DNA from: Actinobacillus indolicus
Lineage (GTDB): Bacteria > Pseudomonadota > Gammaproteobacteria > Enterobacterales > Pasteurellaceae
NCBI RefSeq assembly: GCF_004519515.1
Contig: NZ_CP038145.1
Span: forward strand, 2,026,001 to 2,090,000
DNA: 64,000 nt
Direction: 5' to 3'
A model generated the notes under the pieces. The model was given only the letters and a program-made list of their open reading frames with translations. It did not search any database and was not told where the DNA came from. The translations under genes were made by a program, and so were the position numbers. This document shows positions 41,137 to 50,294 of the stretch, piece after piece (within the stretch, counting starts at the first letter, position 1; every line of letters begins with the position of its first letter).

Positions 41137-42513
41137 ATGTTACTATCAAATGAAGTAGTCATTTCGATCATCGTGTTACTCGCATTAAGTTTAATGCGAA
41201 TTAACGTGGTGATTGCATTGATTATTGCCGCCTTAACCTGTGGTATTTTAGGTAATTCTGGCAACGGAATGGCATTAGGCGAAGCGTTAACTGCAACCAT
41301 AAAAAGTTTTACGGGCGGTTTAGGTGGCGGGGCTGAAACTGCAATGAACTATGCAGTTCTTGGTGCTTTCGCTGTGGCATTATCAAAATCTGGCGTGACA
41401 GATTTATTAGCTTATAAAGTTATTCATGCCTTTGGTAAACGCCCATCAGGTCGCTCAGTATTTTGGTTTAAATACTTAGTCTTATTTACCTTAGTTGCCT
41501 TCGCAATGGCATCACAAAACGTCATTCCAGTTCACATTGCGTTTATCCCAATCGTTGTTCCACCATTACTTAGCGTGATGAACCAGCTTAAAATTGACCG
41601 CCGTGCAGTGGCGTGTGCATTAACCTTTGGTTTAACTGCAACTTATATGTTAATTCCAGCAGGTTTCGGTCAAATCTTTATCGAAAATATTTTGGTGAAA
41701 AATATTAACCAAGCTGGACAGTCCTTTAATTTAGTGACGAATACAGCAGAGGTAACACAAGCAATGTTTATCCCTGTTTTAGGGATGATTGCAGGGCTTT
41801 TGTTAGCCTTATTTGTGACGTATCGTAAACCACGTTCTTATGTTGAAGATCGCCCAGAGCCAACGGCAGATGATATTGAAGCGCGTGTAGCCAATGTGAA
41901 ATCATTCCATATCGGCGTAAGCATTGCTGCTATCATTGCAACCTGTTTTGTGCAATTATCTACAAACTCAACGGTATTAGGTGGTTTAGTTGGTTTAATT
42001 ATCTTCGCGGCGGGTGGTGTATTCAAACTGAAACAAAGTAACGATATTTTCCAAGATGGCTTACGTTTAATGGCGATGATTGGCTTTGTGATGATTGCTG
42101 CTTCAGGTTATGCAAGCGTTGTAAACTCAACGGGTGGCGTGGCTGAATTAGTTGAAGGTCTAAAAGGCTCTATCGGAAGCAAAGAAATGGCGGCATTTTT
42201 AATGTTGTTAGTGGGATTATTGGTAACAATGGGGATTGGTTCTTCCTTCTCAACGGTGCCAATCATTGCATCAATCTATGTTCCGCTTTGTATTTCATTC
42301 GGTTTCTCTCCACTTGCAACAGTATCAATCGTCGGCGTTGCAGCAGCCTTAGGTGATGCAGGTTCACCAGCTTCTGACTCAACCTTAGGCCCAACATCAG
42401 GTTTGAATGCAGATGGCAAACACGATCACATTTGGGATTCTGTGGTTCCAACCTTTATCCACTACAATATCCCATTATTAGTGTTTGGTTGGATTGCTGC
42501 GATGATTTTATAG
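41137..42513 (+). CDS. Predicted histidine transporter (YuiF-like, Na+/H+ antiporter family)
   Basis: A 458-residue inner-membrane protein with about twelve hydrophobic segments, of the family annotated as Na+/H+ antiporter or YuiF-type permease. The C-terminal block GDAGSPASDSTLGPTSGLNADGKHDHIWD is typical. The His leader and attenuator directly upstream argue that expression rises when histidine is short, so histidine uptake is the likely role; this fits earlier comparative predictions for the YuiF family in Pasteurellaceae. TTAAGAGG precedes the ATG. A terminator containing a USS core follows. Confidence 0.85.
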   Translation: MLLSNEVVISIIVLLALSLMRINVVIALIIAALTCGILGNSGNGMALGEALTATIKSFTGGLGGGAETAMNYAVLGAFAVALSKSGVTDLLAYKVIHAFGKRPSGRSVFWFKYLVLFTLVAFAMASQNVIPVHIAFIPIVVPPLLSVMNQLKIDRRAVACALTFGLTATYMLIPAGFGQIFIENILVKNINQAGQSFNLVTNTAEVTQAMFIPVLGMIAGLLLALFVTYRKPRSYVEDRPEPTADDIEARVANVKSFHIGVSIAAIIATCFVQLSTNSTVLGGLVGLIIFAAGGVFKLKQSNDIFQDGLRLMAMIGFVMIAASGYASVVNSTGGVAELVEGLKGSIGSKEMAAFLMLLVGLLVTMGIGSSFSTVPIIASIYVPLCISFGFSPLATVSIVGVAAALGDAGSPASDSTLGPTSGLNADGKHDHIWDSVVPTFIHYNIPLLVFGWIAAMIL

Positions 42514-42541
42514 TCGCAGAAATTTGCAAAAAAATGTTAAG

Positions 42542-42570
42542 ATCAGACCGCTTGTACGGTCTGATTTTTA
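42542..42570 (+). terminator. Terminator of the transporter gene, built on a USS core
   Basis: ATCAGACCG / CGGTCTGAT form a 9-bp perfect stem with a CTTGTA loop, followed by TTTTTAT. The left arm and loop contain the USS core ACCGCTTGT. Confidence 0.9.
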
Positions 42571-42583
42571 TTTAGAGGATTAT

Positions 42584-43387
42584 ATGAAATTTATCTCTTT
42601 TAACATTAATGGGTTGAGAGCAAGACCCCATCAACTTGAAGCACTGATTGAAAAGCATCAACCTGATGTGATCGGCTTACAAGAAATCAAAGTGGCAGAT
42701 GAAGATTTCCCTTACGACTTAGTGAATCATTTTGGCTATCACATTTTTCATCACGGACAAAAAGGGCATTATGGCGTTGCACTTTTAACCAAAAACCAAC
42801 CGCTTGCCGTGCGTAAAGGTTTCCCAACGGATAACGCAGATGCACAAAAGCGTATGATCATGGCGGATCTTGAAACCCCGTTCGGAACGCTGACCGTCTT
42901 AAACGGCTATTTCCCACAAGGCGAAAACCGTAGCCACGAAACCAAATTCCCTGCTAAAGAAAAATTTTATGCGGATTTACAACGTTATTTAGAAACAGAA
43001 CTCAAGCCTGAAAACCCGATTATCATTATGGGCGATATGAACATCAGCCCAACAGATTTAGACATCGGGATTGGCGAAGTAAACCGCAAACGCTGGTTGC
43101 GTGACGGCAAATGTTCATTTTTACCCGAAGAAAGAGAATGGCTAGGGCGTTTACACGGATACGGTTTAGTCGATACTTTCCGAGCAATGAACCCAACAGC
43201 AGAAGACAAATTCTCGTGGTTTGATTATCGTTCAAAAGGGTTTGATGATAACCGAGGCTTACGCATTGACTTAGTGCTTGCTTCAAACCCTTTGGCTACA
43301 CGCTGTGTCGAAACAGGCATTGACCTAGAAATTCGAGCAATGGACAAACCTTCTGACCATGCACCTGTGTGGGCGGTGTTTAAGTAA
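42584..43387 (+). CDS. xthA: Exonuclease III
   Basis: XthA is the main AP endonuclease and 3'-5' exonuclease of base-excision repair. ATG at 42584 (MKFISFNINGLRARPHQLEAL) with AGAGGA upstream gives 267 residues (E. coli 268); the open frame runs 20 codons further through the terminator and is not coding. Catalytic regions seen are GLQEIK (metal-binding Glu), IIMGDMNISPTDLDIG, LRIDLVLAS and the C-terminal SDHAPVW with the catalytic His. It has its own terminator. Confidence 0.96.
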   Translation: MKFISFNINGLRARPHQLEALIEKHQPDVIGLQEIKVADEDFPYDLVNHFGYHIFHHGQKGHYGVALLTKNQPLAVRKGFPTDNADAQKRMIMADLETPFGTLTVLNGYFPQGENRSHETKFPAKEKFYADLQRYLETELKPENPIIIMGDMNISPTDLDIGIGEVNRKRWLRDGKCSFLPEEREWLGRLHGYGLVDTFRAMNPTAEDKFSWFDYRSKGFDDNRGLRIDLVLASNPLATRCVETGIDLEIRAMDKPSDHAPVWAVFK

Positions 43388-43402
43388 TAAAATCTGAATG
43401 AG

Positions 43403-43428
43403 AGGCGACAATTTAGTCGCCTTTTTTA
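43403..43428 (+). terminator. Rho-independent terminator of xthA
   Basis: The 7-bp stem AGGCGAC / GTCGCCT has an AATTTA loop and is followed by TTTTTATA, 16 nt after the xthA stop. Confidence 0.9.
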
Positions 43429-43443
43429 TAGATAAAACAAGTT

Positions 43444-43461
43444 TGTAAACAACTCTTTCCA
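43444..43461 (+). promoter_or_regulatory. TyrR-type box upstream of tyrP
   Basis: TGTAAACAACTCTTTCCA matches TGTAAA-N6-TTTACA at 11 of 12 defined positions, with the invariant G-N14-C. It is 97 nt before the tyrP start. E. coli tyrP is directly controlled by TyrR from upstream boxes. Confidence 0.65.
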
Positions 43462-43557
43462 TTTTAAATTTATTTCGCGTTTTTTCACGACATTTTCTCG
43501 CAATATCTTGAATTTTCATTACAATTATTGCGTTCATTTTTATTGACGGATGATTGT

Positions 43558-44772
43558 ATGAAAAATAAAACGTTAGGCAGTACCCTGATTGTCGCAGGGA
43601 CAACGATTGGGGCAGGTATGCTTGCGATGCCGTTAACTTCAGCAGGTATCGGCTTTGGCTTTACCGTGGCATTATTAATTGGTCTTTGGTTATTACTCTG
43701 TTTTTGTGCATTGCTATTTGTTGAAGTGTATCAAACTGTTGACAGTGATGCTGGGTTAGGCACATTAGCAGAAAAATATTATGGCACATTCGGACGAGTT
43801 GTCTCGACGACGGTATTGATTGTTTTTCTGTATGCGATTCTTTCTGCTTATGTTTCTGGCGGTAGCTCTATTTTAGGGGCATTTTTACCGACTATTATTG
43901 ATGCAGAAACCACAACGCGTATTGCTGGGGTGATTTTCACGGTTGTGTTCGGCGCTTTTATCATTTTAGGGACAACCAGTGTTGATGCGATTAACCGTAT
44001 TCTGTTTACCACCAAGCTTCTTGCCTTTGTTTTAGTGCTTTTTCTCTTATTACCAAAAGTGTCGGTCGATAATCTGTTAGCCATGCCGATTAATAATTTC
44101 TTATTGATTTCGGCAAGCCCGATTTTCTTTACTTCTTTTGGTTTCCATGGCTCTATTCCAAGTTTAAATAAATATTTAGAAGGGAATGTGAAGGCGCTAC
44201 GTATTTCGATTGTGGTGGGGACTTCTATTCCGTTGGTTGCCTATATTTTATGGCAGTTGGCGACCCATGGTGTGTTGAGCCAAACGGAGTTTTTACAAAT
44301 TCTAGAAAAAGATCCAACCTTGAATGGTTTAGCGGAAGCGGCTCGCCAAATTACAGGTAGCTCAATCATTGGGGCAATGGTGCGCATTTTCTCAGCGTTA
44401 GCGTTAATTACCTCTTTCTTAGGGGTAGCGTTAGGCTTATTTGAAGCATTGGAAGATCTGTTAAAACGTATCAATATCCAAGCAGGGCGAATCAGTTTAG
44501 GCTTATTAACCTTTATTCCACCGATGTTATTTGCGTTTTTCTATCCAAAAGGTTTTATTACCGCATTAGGCTATGCAGGGCAAATGTTTGCGTTCTATGC
44601 GATTGTGTTGCCGATTGCGATGGCGTGGAAATTACGCCGTCAAAATTTGGCATTGCCGTATCGTGTAAAAGGGGGAAATCTTTCTTTGTGGATAGCATTA
44701 GTCATCGGGGTATTTATTGTGATTGTTCCATTCTTAATTGAGAAAGGATGGTTACCACAAGTGGTTGGCTAA
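43558..44772 (+). CDS. tyrP: Tyrosine-specific permease
   Basis: A 404-residue aromatic amino-acid:proton symporter of the HAAAP family with eleven predicted helices. The N-terminus MKNKTLGSTLIVAGTTIGAG and internal blocks FTSFGFHGSIPSLNKYL and TSFLGVALGLFEALEDL match E. coli TyrP (403 residues) closely; Mtr is the alternative family member. ATG at 43558 is chosen; the frame runs ten codons further without homology. The TyrR-type box upstream supports tyrosine as substrate. A USS-containing terminator follows. Confidence 0.88.
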   Translation: MKNKTLGSTLIVAGTTIGAGMLAMPLTSAGIGFGFTVALLIGLWLLLCFCALLFVEVYQTVDSDAGLGTLAEKYYGTFGRVVSTTVLIVFLYAILSAYVSGGSSILGAFLPTIIDAETTTRIAGVIFTVVFGAFIILGTTSVDAINRILFTTKLLAFVLVLFLLLPKVSVDNLLAMPINNFLLISASPIFFTSFGFHGSIPSLNKYLEGNVKALRISIVVGTSIPLVAYILWQLATHGVLSQTEFLQILEKDPTLNGLAEAARQITGSSIIGAMVRIFSALALITSFLGVALGLFEALEDLLKRINIQAGRISLGLLTFIPPMLFAFFYPKGFITALGYAGQMFAFYAIVLPIAMAWKLRRQNLALPYRVKGGNLSLWIALVIGVFIVIVPFLIEKGWLPQVVG

Positions 44773-44793
44773 GCTTTATATTTTTCTGACAAG

Positions 44794-44839
44794 CGGTTAG
44801 ATCGTTGCAATATTTTGCAATTTTCTAGCCGTTTTTTTA
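44794..44839 (+). terminator. Terminator of tyrP incorporating a USS
   Basis: CGGTTAGA (44794-44801) pairs with TCTAGCCG (44824-44831) including one G-T pair, followed by TTTTTTTA. The left arm is part of the USS ACAAGCGGT. Confidence 0.82.
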
Positions 44840-44922
44840 TTTTTTATGCAAATAGGTTGGGATGAAGAAAGAGAGATGTTAGAATGTTCGGCTATAGAAC
44901 AATTCGCTAGAAAGGTGAAAAA

Positions 44923-45405
44923 ATGGAAAATAAAAAACTACCTAAAGCGCTTGATGCGATCGATTTAAAAATTCTCAATGAATTGCAACGAAATGGGAAA
45001 ATTTCCAATATTGAGTTGTCTAAACGTGTTGGACTTTCTCCAACACCTTGTTTAGAGCGTGTAAAACGTTTAGAAAAACAGAATGTTATTATGGGCTATC
45101 GTGCGTTGCTAAACCCTGAATTACTGGAAGCGCCATTATTAGTGATTGTTGAAATTACCCTTGTCCGCGGTAAACCCGATGTATTTGAAGAGTTTAATCG
45201 TGCGGTTCAACAACTAGATGAAATTCAAGAGTGCCACTTGGTGTCAGGGGATTTTGACTACTTACTCAAAACCCGCGTGGCAGATATGGCAGCTTATCGT
45301 AAATTACTTGGCACTACACTATTACGTTTACCGGGAGTGAACGACACCCGTACTTATGTGGTGATGGAAGAAGTGAAACAAACTAACTATCTACTTTTAA
45401 AATAA
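44923..45405 (+). CDS. lrp: Leucine-responsive regulatory protein
   Basis: Lrp is a global feast/famine regulator. The 160-residue protein has the N-terminal winged helix-turn-helix (AIDLKILNELQRNGKISNIELSKRVGLSPTP, about 12-42) and the C-terminal RAM ligand-binding domain with ECHLVSGDFDYLLK. The length and sequence match E. coli Lrp (164). It is followed by ftsK after 9 nt, the same order as in E. coli. Confidence 0.94.
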   Translation: MENKKLPKALDAIDLKILNELQRNGKISNIELSKRVGLSPTPCLERVKRLEKQNVIMGYRALLNPELLEAPLLVIVEITLVRGKPDVFEEFNRAVQQLDEIQECHLVSGDFDYLLKTRVADMAAYRKLLGTTLLRLPGVNDTRTYVVMEEVKQTNYLLLK

Positions 45406-45414
45406 GGATTTGTT

Positions 45415-48120
45415 GTGATTGAACGTTTAAAAGGCAAAGAAAATTTAGTGAAATTTGTCTTATTGCTTTCCATTCTTTTGGGAGCATATTTGATTTTAGC
45501 TTGGGCAAGTTTTAGTCCTTTGGATAATGCTTGGAGTAGTGCAAGCTCATTAACGCATTCAACCTTAAATAAAGCAGGTCTGTTAGGGGCATGGTTAATG
45601 GATGTGCTGTTTTCATTGTTTGGTAAAGTGGCTTTTGTTTTTCCATTTGGGTTAACATTTACTGCAGCGTATGCATTGGCAATGAAGCTTACCGAAGAGA
45701 TGGAGTGGAAGCATATTACACTTTGGTTGTTGAGTTTTAGTGTTTTGCTCGTTGGGCTTGCAGGTTTAGTTAGCGTGGTATTATCAAATTCAGCCTACTA
45801 CCTTTCGGGAGGTTTTGTTGGCGGAATGCTAACGGATATGCTTGGCTCTCAGATTATTGTGCTTGTTATCTCGGTACTATTGACGGCGGTTGGCTTTTAT
45901 TTCTGTTCAGGGCAAATCATTATCCAACTGTTTAATCAATTATATCATTGGGTTTTAGAGGATAAAGAAGAGAATAAAACACAAGAAGATGCAGTAGATG
46001 GGCAAGAAACTTCGTTAAGTTTGGATAAAACAGAAGAAACACAAGAAAAATCAGCAGATTCGCAGCTGACGGATTTATCGATTTTTAGCCGTCCAAACAT
46101 TACGGGATTGAAAACTACGGTTCAAGAAGAATTCATTGAAATACCTATTCAGCCATTAGGTGAAAAGGAGAATTTAACCGATATTTCTATGTTTAAAGTA
46201 GAAAGCAGTACACCTCTTCCAACAGTACGAGTAGCGGAAAATGCAGTGATCCCTCCAATTACTGTAGAATCCCCAGCCGTTCTTGCAGAAGAGGAGATGC
46301 CTGTTGAAATAGATAAGCCTGTGATGCCAAGTATTCGCCTTAATCCGATTGAATCTGTAAAGGATGAGCCATCGCCATTATCGGTCAATAAAAGTGTCAG
46401 CCATGCGGAAGATCCTGTTTCTGTGAATGTTGAAACGGTGAATACGGAAGTTAAAGAGCCTAGCTTTGTGCAAAAAATGACAGGAAACCAACCGCTTGTA
46501 GATGAAATTGTTCCTGTAAAAACAAATGTTGCAGTAGAGCAAGCTGAAAAAACAGAACCTAAAGTAACGACGCCAACCTACCCTAAAGGCTATGGCGATA
46601 CCTTAATTCATCCTTTGTTACAGACAAAAAAGCAGGTTGAAAAACCGACAACCCCTTTGCCAACGATTGATCTATTAACCGCAGGTAAAGCAGAAGAACA
46701 GCAAATTACAGAGCAGGAAATTCTTGAAACATCAGCGCGTATTGAACAAGAGTTAGCGAACTTTGGGGTAAAAGCTACGGTAGAAGATGTGTTAGTCGGA
46801 CCTGTGGTTACGCGCTATGAAATTAAGCCAGCAGCAGGGGTAAAAGCAGCAAAAATCACAAATTTAGCGTCAGATCTTGCACGTTCGCTGATTTTTGAAG
46901 CTATTCGAATCACTGATGTTGTACCAGGTAAGCCATTTATGGGTATTGAAACACCTAATCGACATCGTGAAACGGTTTGGTTACGTGATGTGTTAGATAG
47001 TAATGCATTCCGTGATAGCCGTGCGACATTACCAATGGCATTGGGTAAAGATATTAGCGGTAAACCGATTGTGGTTGATATGGCTAAAATGCCACATTTA
47101 TTGGTTGCAGGTCAAACAGGGGGCGGTAAATCTGTTGGGGTGAATACTATGATTTTAAGCTTGCTTTTTAAACTGACCCCTGAGCAAGTGAGATTTATCA
47201 TGATTGATCCGAAAGTAGTGGAGCTTTCTATTTATAATGATATTCCACATTTATTGACTCCAGTCGTGACGGATATGAAAAAAGCCGAAAATGCACTACG
47301 TTGGGCAGTCGAAGAAATGGAACGCCGTTATCTGCTTGTAAGTAGCTTAAATGTGCGTAATATCGAAGGCTTTAATGCCAAAATCGATCAGGCGGCGGAA
47401 ATGAATTTACCGATTCCGAATCCATTATGGCGTCCAGGTGATTCTATGGATCAACTACCACCACCGTTAGAAAAATTAACCTACATTGTGTTGATTGTGG
47501 ACGAATTTGCGGACTTAATGATGTCAGCAGGTAAGCAAGTAGAAGATCATATTATGCGGATTGCCCAAAAAGCACGTGCGGTGGGAATTCACTTAATTTT
47601 AGCAACACAACGTCCATCAACCGATGTGATTACAGGGGTGATTAAAGCGAATATTCCAAGCCGTATTGCCTTTACTGTGGCAAGCCAAATTGATTCTCGT
47701 ACCATTTTGGATAAAGGTGGCGCAGAAGCATTATTAGGGCGAGGCGATATGCTCTATTCAGGGGCAGGTAGTCCAGATATTATTCGTATTCACGGGGCAT
47801 TTATGACAGACGATGATGTTCAACGTGTGGCAGATAACTGGCGTGCACGTGGAAAACCGGAATATATTGAAAGTATCGTGACATCTCCTGACGGTGATGA
47901 AAATGGCGAGGGTTACGAACGTAGTGGTGGCGATTTAGATCCGCTATTTGATGAAATTGCCCAGTTTATGATTGATGGTGGATCAACATCGATCAGTGGA
48001 GTTCAACGTCGATTCTCACTTGGCTTTAACCGTGCAGCGAGAATTATCGATCAATTAGAAGAACAGGGCATTTTGTCTGCACCAGATAGTCGCGGTAAGC
48101 GAGAAGTACTTGCGAGATAA
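45415..48120 (+). CDS. ftsK: DNA translocase FtsK
   Basis: FtsK anchors at the division septum and pumps chromosome ends toward XerCD/dif. The 901-residue protein has four N-terminal membrane helices (within about 10-170), a short variable linker rich in E, P and T (about 185-430, far shorter than the E. coli 1329-residue form), then the RecA-like motor with Walker A LVAGQTGGGKSVGVN near 566 and Walker B LIVDEFADLMM near 691. The C-terminal gamma winged helix is ISGVQRRFSLGFNRAARIIDQL. The start is GTG at 45415 with AAGGA upstream. It lies 9 nt after lrp. Confidence 0.96.
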   Translation: MIERLKGKENLVKFVLLLSILLGAYLILAWASFSPLDNAWSSASSLTHSTLNKAGLLGAWLMDVLFSLFGKVAFVFPFGLTFTAAYALAMKLTEEMEWKHITLWLLSFSVLLVGLAGLVSVVLSNSAYYLSGGFVGGMLTDMLGSQIIVLVISVLLTAVGFYFCSGQIIIQLFNQLYHWVLEDKEENKTQEDAVDGQETSLSLDKTEETQEKSADSQLTDLSIFSRPNITGLKTTVQEEFIEIPIQPLGEKENLTDISMFKVESSTPLPTVRVAENAVIPPITVESPAVLAEEEMPVEIDKPVMPSIRLNPIESVKDEPSPLSVNKSVSHAEDPVSVNVETVNTEVKEPSFVQKMTGNQPLVDEIVPVKTNVAVEQAEKTEPKVTTPTYPKGYGDTLIHPLLQTKKQVEKPTTPLPTIDLLTAGKAEEQQITEQEILETSARIEQELANFGVKATVEDVLVGPVVTRYEIKPAAGVKAAKITNLASDLARSLIFEAIRITDVVPGKPFMGIETPNRHRETVWLRDVLDSNAFRDSRATLPMALGKDISGKPIVVDMAKMPHLLVAGQTGGGKSVGVNTMILSLLFKLTPEQVRFIMIDPKVVELSIYNDIPHLLTPVVTDMKKAENALRWAVEEMERRYLLVSSLNVRNIEGFNAKIDQAAEMNLPIPNPLWRPGDSMDQLPPPLEKLTYIVLIVDEFADLMMSAGKQVEDHIMRIAQKARAVGIHLILATQRPSTDVITGVIKANIPSRIAFTVASQIDSRTILDKGGAEALLGRGDMLYSGAGSPDIIRIHGAFMTDDDVQRVADNWRARGKPEYIESIVTSPDGDENGEGYERSGGDLDPLFDEIAQFMIDGGSTSISGVQRRFSLGFNRAARIIDQLEEQGILSAPDSRGKREVLAR

Positions 48121-48169
48121 TGCAAGCGGTCAGATAACATAAAAAATTTGCAAATCAGAGAAGGTTATT

Positions 48170-49030
48170 ATGCGTTTAGAAAATGAGAGAGAAAGTCGCA
48201 ATGTAGAAGATCGCCGTGGACAATCGGGGTTTGGTTCAGGTCGTCGAGTTTCTGTTGGACGAGGGAAGGGCGGTATTTTAGGGTTTATCATCTTACTTGT
48301 TGGGGCGTATTACGGAGTAGATCTCTCAGGTATTATTAGTCTTGGTGATGATCAAAACTATTCACAGACGCAATCTACTACGGTATCAAGCCAAGAAGAA
48401 GCAGAACTTAACACCCTTTCTCGTAAAGTGCTTTATACGACGGAACGTGTTTGGGGAGAATATTTTCGTCAAAATGGAATGACTTATCGCGAGCCAACTT
48501 TGGTGCTTTATCGTGGTGCAACATCAACGGCTTGCGGAACAGGACAATCAGTAATGGGACCTTTTTATTGTCCAGCAGATGAAAAAATCTATTTAGATCT
48601 TTCTTTCTATGATGATATGAAAACCAAATTAAGAGCTGCTGGCGATTTTGCGTTTGCTTATGTGATTGCACATGAAGTGGGACACCACGTTCAAAATAAA
48701 CTGGGTATTAGCAGACAAACACAACTAGCGCAACGTAATGCTCGTAGCCAAAAAGAAGCCAATCAAATTTCGGTAAATGTCGAATTACAGGCAGACTGCT
48801 TTGCAGGTGTTTGGGGATACCAAATTCAAAAAGAAGGTAAATTAGATGCTGGCGATGTAGAAGAAGCTTTTTTAGCAGCGGAAGCCGTGGGGGATGATCG
48901 TTTACAACAGCAAAGCCAAGGCAGAGTAATCCCAGATAGTTTTACACACGGATCTTCTGCACAACGTTTAGCGTGGTTTAGAAAAGGGTTACAAACGGGT
49001 AATCCAAATGTGTGTAACACTTTTAATTAG
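48170..49030 (+). CDS. ypfJ: Neutral zinc metallopeptidase YpfJ
   Basis: A 286-residue membrane-anchored putative zinc peptidase. The N-terminus is RG-rich (RRGQSGFGSGRRVSVGRGKGG), followed by one hydrophobic segment (about 38-57). The family's zinc site is VIAHEVGHHVQNKLG near residue 168, with a later E in VELQADCFAGVWG. FYCPADEKIYLDLSFYDDM is characteristic of YpfJ proteins. A USS core GCAAGCGGT with its tail lies between ftsK and this gene. Substrate unknown. Confidence 0.93.
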   Translation: MRLENERESRNVEDRRGQSGFGSGRRVSVGRGKGGILGFIILLVGAYYGVDLSGIISLGDDQNYSQTQSTTVSSQEEAELNTLSRKVLYTTERVWGEYFRQNGMTYREPTLVLYRGATSTACGTGQSVMGPFYCPADEKIYLDLSFYDDMKTKLRAAGDFAFAYVIAHEVGHHVQNKLGISRQTQLAQRNARSQKEANQISVNVELQADCFAGVWGYQIQKEGKLDAGDVEEAFLAAEAVGDDRLQQQSQGRVIPDSFTHGSSAQRLAWFRKGLQTGNPNVCNTFN

Positions 49031-49081
49031 TATGTAAATGATTGGTTTGTACTTTTATACTATTAAAGTAGTGCAAATAAT

Positions 49082-49110
49082 TTGACAACTGAGTAACATT
49101 CTTTTAATTT
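49082..49110 (+). promoter_or_regulatory. Promoter of aroG
   Basis: TTGACA (49082-49087), a 17-nt spacer and TAATTT (49105-49110) lie 41 nt before the aroG ATG. No TyrR box is evident here, in contrast to aroF. Confidence 0.55.
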
Positions 49111-49150
49111 AGCAATAAATTTTTCGGAAAAACAAAAAGGACCTATAAAA

Positions 49151-50242
49151 ATGAGTAGTAACGAACACAACATCATGTATAAAAATGACGACGTGCGTAT
49201 TAATAAAATTGAAGAGCTTCTTCCTCCTGTGGCGCTATTAGAGCGTTTCCCTGCAAGCGATGTTGCTGCAGAAACGGTGGCAAAATCACGTAGTGCAATT
49301 CACCGTATTTTACATGGTGCAGATGACCGCTTGTTAGTGGTGATTGGTCCTTGTTCAATCCACGATCCTGTGGCTGCATTAGAATATGCGAAAAAAATTA
49401 AAGAGATGCGTGCAAATCCTAAAATTAATCAAAATTTAGAAGTGGTAATGCGTGTTTACTTTGAAAAACCTCGTACAACTGTGGGTTGGAAAGGGTTAAT
49501 TAATGATCCTTATTTGAATGAAACTTTCGCCTTAAACGATGGTTTGCGCATTGCACGTAAAGTGCTTTCAGACATTAACGATTTAACCGTGCCTGCTGCA
49601 GGTGAGTTTTTAGATATGATTACCCCACAATATGTTGCAGATTTTATGAGCTGGGGAGCGATTGGGGCAAGAACAACAGAATCTCAAGTACACCGTGAGT
49701 TAGCATCAGGTTTATCTTGTGCGGTTGGTTTTAAAAACGCAACGAATGGCGGTGTTAAAATTGCATTAGATGCGATTGGTGCGGCAGAAGCGCCACACCA
49801 CTTCTTATCGGTGACAAAATTTGGTCATTCAGCGATTGTTTCTACTGCGGGTAACCCAGACTGCCATATTATTTTACGTGGTGGCGATAATGGCACAAAC
49901 TACGATGCAGAATCGGTGACTAAAGTGTGTGCGGATATCGAGAAATCAGGTCGACGTCCGCATGTAATGGTGGATTTCAGCCATGCAAACAGCCAAAAAC
50001 AATTTAAACGCCAATTAGATGTTTGTGATTCTGTGGCAGAGCAAATTGCAAGTGGTTCAAACTTTATTTCAGGGGTGATGATTGAAAGCCACTTAGTAGA
50101 AGGTCGTCAAGATTTAGTGGAAGGCAAAGAACTCACTTATGGACAAAGTATTACCGATGCTTGTATTGGTTGGGAAGACAGTGAAAAAGTGCTATTCCAA
50201 TTAGCAGAAGCCGTAGAACAACGCCGTAAGGTGAATGGATAA
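49151..50242 (+). CDS. aroG: DAHP synthase, phenylalanine-sensitive type
   Basis: A second class I 3-deoxy-7-phosphoheptulonate synthase, 363 residues. The N-terminus YKNDDVRINKIEELLPPVALLERFPA and GEFLDMITPQYVADFMSWGAI match E. coli AroG rather than AroF, hence the Phe-sensitive call. Active-site blocks RPTTVGWKGLINDP-type, GARTTESQVHRELASGL and MVDFSHANSQKQFKRQ are present. It is monocistronic with its own promoter and terminator. Together with aroF it gives two separately regulated entry enzymes into the shikimate pathway. Confidence 0.94.
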   Translation: MSSNEHNIMYKNDDVRINKIEELLPPVALLERFPASDVAAETVAKSRSAIHRILHGADDRLLVVIGPCSIHDPVAALEYAKKIKEMRANPKINQNLEVVMRVYFEKPRTTVGWKGLINDPYLNETFALNDGLRIARKVLSDINDLTVPAAGEFLDMITPQYVADFMSWGAIGARTTESQVHRELASGLSCAVGFKNATNGGVKIALDAIGAAEAPHHFLSVTKFGHSAIVSTAGNPDCHIILRGGDNGTNYDAESVTKVCADIEKSGRRPHVMVDFSHANSQKQFKRQLDVCDSVAEQIASGSNFISGVMIESHLVEGRQDLVEGKELTYGQSITDACIGWEDSEKVLFQLAEAVEQRRKVNG

Positions 50243-50255
50243 TTAAGGTAAAATA

Positions 50256-50290
50256 GTGGATAATAGCAATATTATCCACATTTATTTTTA
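50256..50290 (+). terminator. Rho-independent terminator of aroG
   Basis: GTGGATAATA / TATTATCCAC form a 10-bp perfect stem with a GCAA tetraloop, followed by ACATTTATTTTTA. It ends just before the tsaB start codon. Confidence 0.82.
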
Positions 50291-50294
50291 GACT

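Noticed and set aside
49049..49078. TrpR- or TyrR-like operator before aroG
   Set aside because: Arms TGTACT and AGTGCA recall the aroH operator, but the spacing is wrong by about 8 bp.
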